From: Parenemella sanctibonifatiensis
GTDB taxonomy: Bacteria; Actinomycetota; Actinomycetes; Propionibacteriales; Propionibacteriaceae
Length of the DNA: 64,000 bases
NCBI RefSeq assembly: GCF_002250565.1
Contig: NZ_NMVJ01000010.1
Span: 1 to 64,000, forward strand
Reading direction: 5' to 3'
The translations under genes were made by a program, and so were the position numbers. Shown piece after piece: positions 1 through 8,443 of this stretch. Positions within the stretch are counted from its first letter, which is position 1; each line of letters opens with the position of its first letter. The notes under the pieces were generated by a model. It worked only from the letters and a program-made list of their open reading frames with translations. It was not told the origin of the DNA and ran no database searches.

Positions 1-2
1 CG

Positions 3-686
3 AACCGGCCGGTGTATGTGGCGATGGGCGTCAATCTGGATGGCGTCCGGGACGTGTTGGGGATGTGGGTCGGGCCCAGTGGTGGGGAGGGTGCGAAGCA
101 GTGGATCAACATGCTGACAGAACTGAAGAACCGTGGGATTCTCGATGCATGCATCGTGTGCTGCGACGGCCTGAAGGGGCTTCCGGAGGCGATCAACGCC
201 GTCTGGCCGCAGGCCGTGGTGCAGACGTGTGTGGTGCATCTGGTCCGCAACAGTCTGCGCTACTCGTCTCGGGCGCATTGGCAGAAGATCACTGCGGAGC
301 TGCGTCGGATCTACACCGCGCCCACGGTCGAGTCTGCGGAGTCGGAGTTCGAGGAGTTCGCGGAGGCTTGGCGGGAGAAGTATCCGGCGATGGTCAGGCT
401 GTGGGAGAACGCTTGGGCGGAGTTCGTGCCGTTCCTGGACTTCCCGGTCGAGGTCCGCAAGGTCATCTACACGACCAACGCGATCGAGTCGCTGAACGCC
501 CGGTTCCGGGCTGCCACGCGGCGTCGGGGTCACTTCCCCGACGAGCAGTCCGCGTTGAAGGTCCTCTACCTGGCCATCCGACGTCGCGAAGCGAACAGGA
601 CCAACCCAACCGGACAGATCGCCGGCTGGAAGAACATCCTCAATGTCTTGTCCCTGACCTACGGCGACCGCCTGGGTCTCAACTGA
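3..686 (+). CDS. IS256-family transposase, 3' part (runs off left edge)
   Basis: The reading frame is open from the first bases of the window, so the true start lies outside it. The visible ~227 residues are the C-terminal half of a Mutator/IS256-type DDE transposase. They show the block NLDGVRDVLGMWVG, the second catalytic Asp region (CCDGLKGLPEAI), the helical insertion domain, and the catalytic Glu block TTNAIESLNARFR. No frameshift is visible in this part, so the element may be intact and active. The stop is followed within about 40 bases by sequence typical of the right end of this family. Confidence 0.93.
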   Translation, partial: NRPVYVAMGVNLDGVRDVLGMWVGPSGGEGAKQWINMLTELKNRGILDACIVCCDGLKGLPEAINAVWPQAVVQTCVVHLVRNSLRYSSRAHWQKITAELRRIYTAPTVESAESEFEEFAEAWREKYPAMVRLWENAWAEFVPFLDFPVEVRKVIYTTNAIESLNARFRAATRRRGHFPDEQSALKVLYLAIRRREANRTNPTGQIAGWKNILNVLSLTYGDRLGLN

Positions 687-697
687 GCCGATGCCCA

Positions 698-722
698 CTT
701 ACACAGAAATTCCGACACTCCC
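698..722 (+). repeat. Probable right terminal inverted repeat of the IS256-type element
   Basis: The sequence ACTTACACAGAAATTCC followed by GACACTCCC lies just after the transposase stop. Ends of IS256-family elements usually carry GACACT- and ACACA-like blocks, so this is read as the right inverted repeat. The left end is outside the window, so neither pairing nor a target duplication can be checked. Confidence 0.6.
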
Positions 723-775
723 CCGAGAGGAAAAAGGTGGAGATTGTTCCCAGACGGACGCGTGGAGCCGGCGAA

Positions 776-1306
776 ATGAAGTGGTCTAACTCAGTGTTGC
801 ACGATTGGATCCTCGATAGTCTTCGAAGTGGTCAGGCCCTGCCTAGGCGCGTTGCTGAGGAGGTGGATCTGTCGGACTATTCCTTCGGCTTCATAGGTAC
901 CAGTGAGTCGGGTCAGGATCTCCGTTACGGCAGGCGGGGGACGGCGCCAACGGGGCTTCTTGCGCCGTGGGTTGGTAATATTTGGCCGAACGCGGAGGTG
1001 TTGGTGGGCTTGCCGCTCTTTCGGTTGACTGATCCACACTTGTCAAGTGTTCCATATTTATGGCGCGTCATCTCTGAGGAGGTGTATGCGTGGGACCGTA
1101 TCCGCGAGGACCGACAGAATCAGGTGAACGAGGTTCTCCATGCCCATCACCCCACGTTTCTATACGTCGGCTTGATATTCGACGAGTTTCCTAATGGGTG
1201 GGTGATCGAAGTGGGTGAAGTCGATGTCACTAAGCTCGAGGGAATCATCGTCGGCGCTCATGACGGTGAGGCGTTCGTCTACTGCAGGAGGAACCATGCG
1301 AAATGA
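776..1306 (+). CDS. Hypothetical protein, orphan next to the IS element
   Basis: This is a 176-residue soluble protein that I do not recognise. The ATG at 776 is preceded by GGAG at a plausible distance. The same frame runs further upstream through the transposase region, but that part is a shadow of the transposase. There is no signal peptide or membrane segment, and the protein is rich in Trp, Tyr and acidic residues. Base composition is visibly lower in GC than the neighbours (for example around 1040-1060 and 1160-1195), which suggests recent transfer, perhaps with the IS. Small acidic proteins of this kind can be immunity proteins, but nothing specific supports that here. Confidence 0.6.
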   Translation: MKWSNSVLHDWILDSLRSGQALPRRVAEEVDLSDYSFGFIGTSESGQDLRYGRRGTAPTGLLAPWVGNIWPNAEVLVGLPLFRLTDPHLSSVPYLWRVISEEVYAWDRIREDRQNQVNEVLHAHHPTFLYVGLIFDEFPNGWVIEVGEVDVTKLEGIIVGAHDGEAFVYCRRNHAK

Positions 1307-1474
1307 ATCGCCCCAGGATTGATGCCGCAGCCGCCTGAGTCCGAGGAGGAACGTAGGGGGACTGCCCGGGCGGGCGCCCCTCGTCCAGTGCGGACCCGGC
1401 TCGGCCCATGACGCGGCGCTCAGCGGCGTCCGCGCCGCCACGAGGGCGCTGCCAACCGTGCAAGACTGAGCATC

Positions 1475-2137
1475 ATGGCGAAAAGCAAGCGACCCGTGGT
1501 GATGAAGGTCAAGGGACTGCGCAAGTCCTTCGGGCCGGTGACGATCGTCAACAACTTCAACCTCGAGGTCCGCGCCGGCGATGCCATCGCCCTGACCGGC
1601 CGCAACGGTGCCGGCAAGTCGACCGTCCTACGCTGCCTCGTCGGCGCCGACAAGGCGGACGAGGGCGAGATCCTCATCGGTGACCGACCGATGTCGGAGA
1701 CCGATGCGGACGTCCGCCGCGACGTCGCCACCGTCATCGACGACCTGGATTTCTTCCCCGACCTGTCGGTGGTCGAGCACCTCGACCTGCTGGCGCGCGC
1801 CCACGGCGTACCGGATGCCGACGGCCTGGTCGACGACATCCTGGAGCAGGTCCAGCTGGTGCCGCAGTCGGGTCAGTTGCCTGGCACCCTGTCGTCCGGT
1901 CAGCGGCGCCGGCTGGCGCTGGCGACAGCCTTCGTACGCCCGCGCCGCATCCTGATTCTCGACGAGCCCGAGCAGCGCCTCGACGTGGAAGGTGTTCGCT
2001 GGCTCGCCGACCGTCTCGCCGAGGAACGCCGCCAAGGCCTCGCCATCATCATGGCCAGCCACGAACCGGAACTGGTCGGCAAGGTCGCCACCCGGATCCT
2101 CGAAGTCGGACCCAAGCGGGAGTCCGCCGATGACTGA
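1475..2137 (+). CDS. ABC transporter ATP-binding protein
   Basis: A 220-residue single nucleotide-binding domain with Walker A (GRNGAGKST, about residue 43), signature LSSGQRRRL, Walker B RILILDEP and switch-histidine SHE near the end. Length and motifs fit a stand-alone ABC ATPase that pairs with a separate permease. The stop overlaps the start of the next gene by 8 bases, so the two are translationally coupled and should form one exporter-like complex at the membrane. The substrate cannot be read from the sequence. The start is ATG at 1475; no strong ribosome binding site precedes it. Confidence 0.92.
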   Translation: MAKSKRPVVMKVKGLRKSFGPVTIVNNFNLEVRAGDAIALTGRNGAGKSTVLRCLVGADKADEGEILIGDRPMSETDADVRRDVATVIDDLDFFPDLSVVEHLDLLARAHGVPDADGLVDDILEQVQLVPQSGQLPGTLSSGQRRRLALATAFVRPRRILILDEPEQRLDVEGVRWLADRLAEERRQGLAIIMASHEPELVGKVATRILEVGPKRESADD

Positions 2138-3788
2138 CCTGGTACGCGAGCTGCCCGGCCCCAACGACCCCGACGAGGGCTTCGGCTACGTCGAACCGCC
2201 CCGTCACGAGGCCGGCGACCCGCGCGACCTGCAGCTCCAAATCCGCGACTGGCGTGAGGGCCGCGCGACCCGCAACCTGTGGGAGGCCTTCCAAGACGCC
2301 TACATCGTCGTCCTGGCCGTCATCATGATCGGCGCCATGGGCGTCACCGGCGTGGTGCAGGCCCAGTCCGCCTCGGCGGTCTGTGCCACCGACGACTGCG
2401 ACGCCGCGCGTACCTTCCTGCCCTGGGCCATGCTGGCCGGGGTCCTCGCCCTGACCCTGGCCGCCTGCCACCTCTTCGGGCCGGTGGTCGCCTCGGCCGC
2501 GGAGGGCTTCTGGTTGATGGATTCCCCGGTACGCCGGTCCCGGCTGCTGCGGCCCCGGCTGGTGACCGTGATCGTGGCGGCCGGGTTGACCGCCTCAGCA
2601 CTGTCGGCGCTGGTCGCGGCCGTGACCGGATCGGCGCCGCTGCTGATCGGGCTGTGGGCGGTCGCGGGGGCCCTGCTGGGATCCTCGATGACCGCGCTGG
2701 CCGCAGCCGAGCAGGGTGCGGACCGGTCCATCTGGGTCAAGACGTTCCAGTGGATCGCCACGACGTTGGCGGTCGCCGCACTGATGGTGGTCATCGCCGT
2801 TGCGGCGAACTGGATGGCGCTGCCGGTGACCGTCCAGTCCGAGGAGATTGCCCTGGCCGCGGTCAGTGTCCTCGCCTTCGCGGTTCTCGTTGCGGCCGGT
2901 TCGCTGGCCTTCGCCCGGCTCAACCGGATCCGCCGGATGCGCCTCACCACCGGCGGGAACCTGGTCAGCGGACTGTCGGGCGCATTCTCCTCCCTTGACT
3001 TCGGCCTGGCCCGCGACATCCTGGTCGAACAGGAAGCCGAACGCCGCGGCCACGTGCAGCCGACCCGCGGCCGCGGCGAAGGTCTGGCCGCGCTGTTCTG
3101 GCGTGACGTGCAGCGGGTGGTGCGTTATCCGGTGCCGCTGCTCGGCCTGATTGCCGCCCTGGTGGTGCCGTACGCCGCCGTCGCGCTTGGCCTGCGGGTC
3201 GTCGCGCCGGCGCTGTCGGCGCTGGTGCTGGTGATGATGCTGGTGCCCTTCATGAACTCGCTGCGGGTGCTGTCGCGTACCAAGGGTCTGGAGCGCCTGT
3301 TTCCCTTCTCGCCACGGCAGCTGCGCTCGGCCAGCATGCGGGTGCCCGCACTGCTGGCAGTGTGGTGGACGCTGGCCTCGATCCCGGCCTTCTGGGGGTT
3401 GGCCAGCCCGCTGGACCGGGTGAGCATCCTGACCGCGATCGAGATGGGTCTGATCACCGGACTGGCAGGGTTCCTCGGTGCGGTGCGCTGGATCACGGCC
3501 AAGGGCCCCAACTTCGGCGGCGCCATGATCGCCACCGGTGCCGGCGCGATGCCGCCCGGGGTGATGCTCAACCTGATCAAGGGCATCGACATCGTGGCCC
3601 TCATCACCGCGCCCTACCTGCTGGGAGCACCGGTCTGGGTCTCCATGATCATCGGCGTCATCGCCTACATCCTGCTCAGCGGAGGCATGAACTCCGACGC
3701 GATCCGCGAGGAGCAGGAAAAGCAAAAGGCCCTCGCCGAGAAGGCCCGTGAGGAAGCCCAGAAGAAGGCAGCCGCCAAGCGCCGCTGA
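2130..3788 (+). CDS. ABC transporter permease-like membrane protein (DUF6297-like)
   Basis: A 552-residue protein with a ~60-residue hydrophilic N-terminus, then about ten to twelve hydrophobic segments, ending in a Lys/Glu/Ala-rich cytoplasmic tail (about the last 35 residues). The ATG at 2130 lies inside the end of the ATPase gene (8-base overlap), which fixes the start better than the longer open frame upstream. I infer that it is the membrane partner of the preceding ATPase. It resembles large actinobacterial membrane proteins annotated as DUF6297, which sit beside such ATPases; that family name is from memory. Transport direction and cargo are unknown. Confidence 0.72.
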   Translation: MTDLVRELPGPNDPDEGFGYVEPPRHEAGDPRDLQLQIRDWREGRATRNLWEAFQDAYIVVLAVIMIGAMGVTGVVQAQSASAVCATDDCDAARTFLPWAMLAGVLALTLAACHLFGPVVASAAEGFWLMDSPVRRSRLLRPRLVTVIVAAGLTASALSALVAAVTGSAPLLIGLWAVAGALLGSSMTALAAAEQGADRSIWVKTFQWIATTLAVAALMVVIAVAANWMALPVTVQSEEIALAAVSVLAFAVLVAAGSLAFARLNRIRRMRLTTGGNLVSGLSGAFSSLDFGLARDILVEQEAERRGHVQPTRGRGEGLAALFWRDVQRVVRYPVPLLGLIAALVVPYAAVALGLRVVAPALSALVLVMMLVPFMNSLRVLSRTKGLERLFPFSPRQLRSASMRVPALLAVWWTLASIPAFWGLASPLDRVSILTAIEMGLITGLAGFLGAVRWITAKGPNFGGAMIATGAGAMPPGVMLNLIKGIDIVALITAPYLLGAPVWVSMIIGVIAYILLSGGMNSDAIREEQEKQKALAEKAREEAQKKAAAKRR

Positions 3789-3795
3789 CGGCGCC

Positions 3796-5079
3796 TCAGG
3801 TCTGCGGTGCCGGGATGGGCTGGCTGGACTCCGGCAGGGCGGTGGCCTCCAGGGCGTCGCGCATCGGCAGAAACTTCGCGTCCGCCTCGATGAGCTCGGC
3901 CTGCGGGTCGGAGTCGCGCATGATGCCGCAGCCGGCGTACAGGCGCAGCTCCCGGTCTGACTCGGCCTGACCGCAGCGAAGGGCGATCGCAAACTCGCCA
4001 TCACCCTGGGCGTCGATCCAGCCGACCGGTCCGGCGTACCGGCCCCGATCCATCCCTTCGAGGTCGCGGATGATCTCGCGGGCCTCATCAGTGGGTGCGC
4101 CGCACACCGCTGCGGTCGGGTGCAGCGCCTCGGCCAGTTGCAGCGCCGACGTGTTGGGGTCGGCGACCGCAGCAATGTCGGAGGCCAGGTGCAACACGTT
4201 GGGCAGCGCCAGGACAAACGGCTGGTCCGGCACGTGCATCCCCAGGCAGTGCGGCGCCAGCGCCCGGGCGGCCGACTCGGCCGCCAGCCGGTGCTCGTCC
4301 AGCTCCTTCTGGGACTGGGTCAGCTTCGCGGCCAACGCCTCGGTGTCACTGCTGGCCGGGCGGCCAATGGTGCCGGCCAACACCCGGGACGTGGCCAGCC
4401 CGCCCGAGCGGCGGATCAGCAGCTCGGGGGAGGCCCCGACCAGTCCGTCCACCAGGAAGGTCCAGCAGCGCCGGTACGCCGGGGCGAGCTGGCGTACCAA
4501 CCATCGCAGGTCCAGCGGTTCGGCGGTGGTCGCGACGAGGTCACGGGCGAGCACGACCTTTTCGACATCGCCCTGACTGATCCGGGCCACCGCGTCCTTG
4601 ACGATGCCGGCCCATTCCAACGGGCTCAGCGAGCCGTCGCGATAGCTGACCTGGCTGGGACGGGTCGGCGGGTCCTGCGCCTCGGGCGGAGTGTCGTCGA
4701 AATCATCCAGCCCGAGCCTGGTCATCCAGGTCACGCCATTGCGGCGACCGATGATCACTTCGGGCACCACCATCACTGAGGGGCGTGTGGTGTTCATCAC
4801 ATCGAAGGAGAAGCTGCAGAAGGCCAACGGGCCTGTGCCGGACTCGCCGGGCATCTCCGACTCAAACTCCAAGGTGCCGCAGAACTCCTGCCACCACTGG
4901 TCGGCCTCGCCGATGCTGCCGGGGGTGAACCGGGCCACCTCACCCAGTCCGACGACGCCCTCGCCCTCGCGAATCCACGCCAGAGCGTTACGTTCGGGCA
5001 GCAGGTCTTCGAGCGGGCCGGGGTCGTCGATGGCGACCGTCCGGGCCCGCCACCGGGAGGCAGTCGGATGGAGGCTCAC
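3796..5079 (-). CDS. menF: Isochorismate synthase
   Basis: A 427-residue chorismate-binding enzyme that converts chorismate to isochorismate. C-terminal family blocks are visible: EKVVLARDLV, GASPELLIRR, SRVLAGTIGR, LHPTAAVCGAP and DRGRYAGPVGW. An EntC- or PchA-like siderophore role is possible. However, it diverges from a geranylgeranyl-reductase-family gene and the nuo operon, and no siderophore genes are nearby, so menaquinone synthesis is the simpler reading. The start is GTG at 5079, six bases after a TAATCT hexamer with no ribosome binding site, so the mRNA is probably leaderless. Confidence 0.88.
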   Translation of the reverse strand: MSLHPTASRWRARTVAIDDPGPLEDLLPERNALAWIREGEGVVGLGEVARFTPGSIGEADQWWQEFCGTLEFESEMPGESGTGPLAFCSFSFDVMNTTRPSVMVVPEVIIGRRNGVTWMTRLGLDDFDDTPPEAQDPPTRPSQVSYRDGSLSPLEWAGIVKDAVARISQGDVEKVVLARDLVATTAEPLDLRWLVRQLAPAYRRCWTFLVDGLVGASPELLIRRSGGLATSRVLAGTIGRPASSDTEALAAKLTQSQKELDEHRLAAESAARALAPHCLGMHVPDQPFVLALPNVLHLASDIAAVADPNTSALQLAEALHPTAAVCGAPTDEAREIIRDLEGMDRGRYAGPVGWIDAQGDGEFAIALRCGQAESDRELRLYAGCGIMRDSDPQAELIEADAKFLPMRDALEATALPESSQPIPAPQT

Positions 5080-5085
5080 CCCAGC

Positions 5086-5112
5086 AGATTAGTACACCCA
5101 CGACGGCCGCAA
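5086..5112 (-). promoter_or_regulatory. Leaderless promoter of menF
   Basis: On the minus strand TAATCT (5086-5091) is followed by six bases and then the GTG of menF. A possible -35, TTGCGG, sits at 5107-5112 with a short 15-base spacer. The hexamer-to-start distance matches several other genes in this window. Confidence 0.55.
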
Positions 5113-5177
5113 GGCCGACCTCTGAAGCGAACAATTTCCGCAAGGAAACGCTTGCCTAAAACACGCTGGAACGTGAA

Positions 5178-5206
5178 TCGACCCACCCCGAAAATCTGCG
5201 TAGAGT
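5178..5206 (+). promoter_or_regulatory. Promoter for the ggr-nuo-prenyl synthase operon
   Basis: TCGACC (5178-5183), a 17-base spacer, and TAGAGT (5201-5206) form a reasonable housekeeping promoter. It lies about 50 bases upstream of the ATG at 5255 and is the only convincing one before the long plus-strand array. Confidence 0.5.
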
Positions 5207-5254
5207 GACGGTGTTCAAGCGCCAAAGTTGTGACTGGGAGAGGACGAGGATCGG

Positions 5255-6580
5255 ATGTCCGTCGAGCCGACCAAGGCCGGTGGTCCGGAACCGCAGGCCG
5301 GGCAGTTCGAGGTTGATGGGCCGGTCGAGGCCGATGCGATCGTCGTCGGCGCCGGTCCCGGCGGAGCCTCCACCGCGTTGCACCTCGCCCGACGTGGCCT
5401 CAAGGTTGCCCTGCTGGAGAAGGAAGAGTTTCCCCGCGACAAGGTCTGCGGCGACGGTCTCACTCCGCGCGCGACCCGGCAGCTGATCCGCCTCGGCATC
5501 GACACCAGCGAGGAAGCCGGCTGGCTCCACAACTACGGACTGCGGATCTATGGCGGTGGCCGACAGGCATTCGAGCTGCCCTGGCCCGAACTGGCCGACT
5601 TCCCTTCCTACGGACTGGTGCGGCCCCGTGCGGACTTCGATCAGCTGATCGCCAACCATGCGATCCAGGCTGGCGCCACGATGTACACCAGTGCTCACGT
5701 CACCGACCCGATCATCGACGAGCGCACCGACCGCATCGTCGGTGTCACGACCAAGGACGGGCGTACCTTCCGGGCGCCGATGGTGGTCGCCGCGGACGGC
5801 AACTCCTCCCGACTGAGCATCAAGATGGGACTGAAGGTACGCAAGGACCGCCCGATGGGCGTCGCGGTCCGCGCCTACTACACCAGTCCCCGCAGTGACG
5901 ACGACTACCTCGAGTCCCACCTGGAGCTGTGGGACGGCCAGCCCGGCGAGTCCAACCTGCTGCCCGGCTACGGCTGGATCTTCGGTATGGGGGATGGCAC
6001 CTCCAACGTCGGTCTCGGCATCCTCAACACCTCGCCGGCCTTTGGCAAGACCGATTACAAGGCGCTGCTGCAGCGCTGGCTGGACAACACTCCGCCCGAA
6101 TGGGGATTCGGCGAGGAGAACCGCACCTGCGAGATCCAGGGTGCGGCGCTGCCGATGGGATTCAACCGACAGCCGGCGTACAACAATCGCGGACTCCTGC
6201 TCGTCGGTGACGCCGGCGGCATGGTCAACCCCTTCAACGGCGAGGGCATCGCGTACGCCATGGAGGCCGCTGAACTCGCCGCCGACGCGATCGCGGAGGC
6301 CCACTACCGCGGCGTCGGCACCAGCAGCGCCGAGCGTGCGCTGCAGGCGTACCCGACTGCGCTGCGCGCCTCCTTGGGTGGGTACTACCGACTCGGCACC
6401 ATCTTCGTGAAGCTGATCGGCAACCCCAGGATCATGCAGCTGTGCACCAAGTACGGGTTGCCCCGCAAGACGCTGATGCGCTTCACGCTGAAGATGCTGG
6501 CGAACCTGACCGACGAGCGCGACGGCGATGCAATGGACCGCATCATCGTGGCCCTCAGCAAGGTGGCACCCTCAGCATGA
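5255..6580 (+). CDS. Geranylgeranyl reductase family FAD-dependent oxidoreductase
   Basis: A 441-residue flavoprotein. It has a Rossmann FAD site near residue 30 (VVGAGPGGAS), the family block DKVCGDGLTPRA, and the second FAD block LVGDAGGMVNPFNGEGI around residue 310. This family reduces isoprenoid double bonds. In actinobacteria a member next to menaquinone or nuo genes commonly acts as a menaquinone side-chain reductase (MenJ-like), and that is the likely role here, between menF and nuoA. The start ATG follows a purine-rich AGAGGACGAGG stretch. The stop overlaps the start of a tiny ORF that in turn overlaps nuoA. Confidence 0.85.
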   Translation: MSVEPTKAGGPEPQAGQFEVDGPVEADAIVVGAGPGGASTALHLARRGLKVALLEKEEFPRDKVCGDGLTPRATRQLIRLGIDTSEEAGWLHNYGLRIYGGGRQAFELPWPELADFPSYGLVRPRADFDQLIANHAIQAGATMYTSAHVTDPIIDERTDRIVGVTTKDGRTFRAPMVVAADGNSSRLSIKMGLKVRKDRPMGVAVRAYYTSPRSDDDYLESHLELWDGQPGESNLLPGYGWIFGMGDGTSNVGLGILNTSPAFGKTDYKALLQRWLDNTPPEWGFGEENRTCEIQGAALPMGFNRQPAYNNRGLLLVGDAGGMVNPFNGEGIAYAMEAAELAADAIAEAHYRGVGTSSAERALQAYPTALRASLGGYYRLGTIFVKLIGNPRIMQLCTKYGLPRKTLMRFTLKMLANLTDERDGDAMDRIIVALSKVAPSA

Positions 6581-6657
6581 CGAGTTACATCGACGTCTCC
6601 AGCACCATCGACTGCATCGCTCACCTGAGCCTCACCACAAGGGGTTGCAAGGCATGA
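6577..6657 (+). CDS. Possible 26-residue ORF bridging ggr and nuoA
   Basis: An ATG at 6577 overlaps the ggr stop as ATGA, and the ORF ends with TGA overlapping the nuoA ATG, again as ATGA. The peptide begins MTSYIDVSSTIDC and ends TTRGCKA. Its length matches the ggr-nuoA gap exactly. It could pass ribosomes from ggr to nuoA by re-initiation. It has no recognisable domain or signal, and chance is possible for so short a frame. Confidence 0.35.
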   Translation: MTSYIDVSSTIDCIAHLSLTTRGCKA

Positions 6658-7013
6658 ATCCTTATCTGCCGATCGTCGGCCTGGCGCTGCTCGCGCTGAT
6701 CTTCGTGGTCGTCAGCGTCATCCTCAGCACCAACGTGGGGCCGGCGCGCTACAACCGCGCCAAGTACGACTCCTACGAATGCGGCATCGACCCGACGCCC
6801 CAGCCCAGCGGCGGCGGTCGATTCCCGGTGAAGTTCTACACAACCGCGATGCTCTTCATCGTGTTCGACGTGGAGATCATGTTTCTGTATCCCTGGGCCG
6901 TGCATTTCGATGCGCTCGGCGGCTTGGCGCTGGGCGGAATGATTCTTTTCCTCGTGACGATCTTCGTGGCGTATTACTACGAGATGCGCCGCGGCGGGCT
7001 GGACTGGGACTGA
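6654..7013 (+). CDS. nuoA: NADH-quinone oxidoreductase subunit A
   Basis: A 119-residue small membrane subunit of complex I with three transmembrane helices. The conserved loop YDSYECGIDP holds the Cys that lies near the quinone tunnel, followed by FYTTAMLFIVFDVEIMFLYP. The start at 6654 gives the normal family length. An upstream in-frame ATG would add a non-conserved, hydrophilic extension and was rejected. It is the first structural gene of a complete 14-gene nuo operon in the canonical A-N order. Confidence 0.96.
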   Translation: MNPYLPIVGLALLALIFVVVSVILSTNVGPARYNRAKYDSYECGIDPTPQPSGGGRFPVKFYTTAMLFIVFDVEIMFLYPWAVHFDALGGLALGGMILFLVTIFVAYYYEMRRGGLDWD

Positions 7014-7025
7014 AGGGAATTCGAC

Positions 7026-7580
7026 ATGGGTCTTGAAGACAAGCTCCCCAGCGGCGTACTGCTCACCACGGTTGAAGCCGTCGCCGGCTGGATGCGCAAG
7101 ACGTCGCTGTGGCCGGCCACCTTCGGCCTGGCCTGCTGCGCGATCGAGATGATGGCCTACGGCACCCCGCGCGCGGACGCCGGCCGGTGGGGTCAGGAGG
7201 TCTTCCGCGCCTCCCCGCGCCAGGCCGACCTGATGATCGTGTCCGGCCGCGTCAGCCAGAAGATGGCCCCGGTGCTGCGCCAGGTGTACGACCAGATGCC
7301 CGGCCCCAAGTGGGTCATGGCGATGGGCGTGTGCGCCTCCTCAGGCGGCATGTTCAACAACTACGCGATCGTCCAGGGCGTCGACCACGTGGTGCCCGTC
7401 GACATCTACGTGCCCGGCTGCCCGCCGCGCCCGGAGATGCTGATCGACGGCATGTTCAAGCTGCGCAAGATGGTCCAGAACGCACCGATGGCCGAAAACC
7501 AGCGCAAGGCCCAGGCGCAGGCCGAGGCCGATGCCCTGGTCGCGCCGGCCACTGAGGAGATGCGGGGGCTGCTGCGATGA
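7026..7580 (+). CDS. nuoB: NADH-quinone oxidoreductase subunit B
   Basis: A 184-residue peripheral-arm subunit carrying the terminal [4Fe-4S] cluster N2, which reduces quinone. The ligands are visible as the tandem Cys pair 37-38 (GLACCAIEM), Cys103 (GVCASSGG) and Cys132 (VPGCPPRP). It starts 13 bases after nuoA, and its stop overlaps the nuoC ATG by four bases. Confidence 0.97.
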   Translation: MGLEDKLPSGVLLTTVEAVAGWMRKTSLWPATFGLACCAIEMMAYGTPRADAGRWGQEVFRASPRQADLMIVSGRVSQKMAPVLRQVYDQMPGPKWVMAMGVCASSGGMFNNYAIVQGVDHVVPVDIYVPGCPPRPEMLIDGMFKLRKMVQNAPMAENQRKAQAQAEADALVAPATEEMRGLLR

Positions 7581-8443
7581 GCGACGAGACCAACAAGCCC
7601 GACGAGAACACCAAGCCCGACGAGAACACCAAGCCCGACGAGCAGGCGCGCGCGGCCGGCCAGGCGCCGGACCAGCCCGCCAAGCCTCAGCAGTCGGAGA
7701 CCCCGGCGGCCAAGAGCCCCGGTGTGGAGCGCGAGGATGCCGGCGCCGGGGTCGACCAGGACCAGGCCCAGGAGCAGGTCGCGGTTGTCGACGAGTCTCG
7801 CTCAGCCGAGCCCACGGCGTACGGCCAGAGCCGCGGCATGTGGGGGCCCCAGCCTGGGGACACCTCGGGCTACGGCGGCATCGAGCGTGAGTGGCTGCCG
7901 CCGAAGACGGCCAGCCGGCCCTACGGCGGCTGGTTCGACGAGGTCGTGGACCGGATGGCCGAGTTGGTGCCCGGCGCCATCGACCGGGTCAGCACCGAAT
8001 TCGGCGAACTCACCTGCTACATCCACCGCGAGCACATCGCCGAGTTGGCGCGGGCGCTGCGTGACGATGCGTACCTTCGCTTCGAGATGCTCTCGGGTGT
8101 CTCCGGAGTGCATTACCCCCACGACACCGATGGGGAACTGCACGCGGTCTATCACCTGCAGTCCTTCACCCACAACCGCCGGCTCCGGCTCGAGGCGCGG
8201 GTCCCCGACGCCGACCCCCATGTCGATTCGGTGGTGGCGACGTACCCGATGGCCGACTGGCACGAACGCGAGACCTGGGACATGTTCGGCCTGGTCTTCG
8301 ACGGCCATCCCGGCCTGACCCGGATCCTGATGCCCGACGACTGGGTCGGGCACCCGCAGCGCAAGGACTACCCGCTCGGTGGCATTGACGTTGAGTACAA
8401 GGGCGCGGTCATCCCGCCGCCCGACCAGCGCAGGAGGTACTGA
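7577..8443 (+). CDS. nuoC: NADH-quinone oxidoreductase subunit C
   Basis: A 288-residue peripheral-arm subunit. The conserved 30-kDa domain starts around residue 100 and contains [16 protein letters not shown] and the C-terminal RKDYPLGG block. The first ~95 residues are a hydrophilic, Pro/Glu/Gln-rich extension that begins with three KPDENT-like repeats encoded by a near-perfect 18-base DNA repeat. This tail is not part of the core fold and is probably disordered. The ATG overlaps the nuoB stop (ATGA). The 3' end contains AGGAGGT, which serves as the nuoD ribosome binding site. Confidence 0.95.
   Translation: MSDETNKPDENTKPDENTKPDEQARAAGQAPDQPAKPQQSETPAAKSPGVEREDAGAGVDQDQAQEQVAVVDESRSAEPTAYGQSRGMWGPQPGDTSGYGGIEREWLPPKTASRPYGGWFDEVVDRMAELVPGAIDRVSTEFGELTCYIHREHIAELARALRDDAYLRFEMLSGVSGVHYPHDTDGELHAVYHLQSFTHNRRLRLEARVPDADPHVDSVVATYPMADWHERETWDMFGLVFDGHPGLTRILMPDDWVGHPQRKDYPLGGIDVEYKGAVIPPPDQRRRY

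Noticed and set aside
65-775. Frame joined to the hypothetical protein at 776
   Set aside because: It overlaps the IS256 transposase in another frame and shows no protein character; only the part from 776 is kept.
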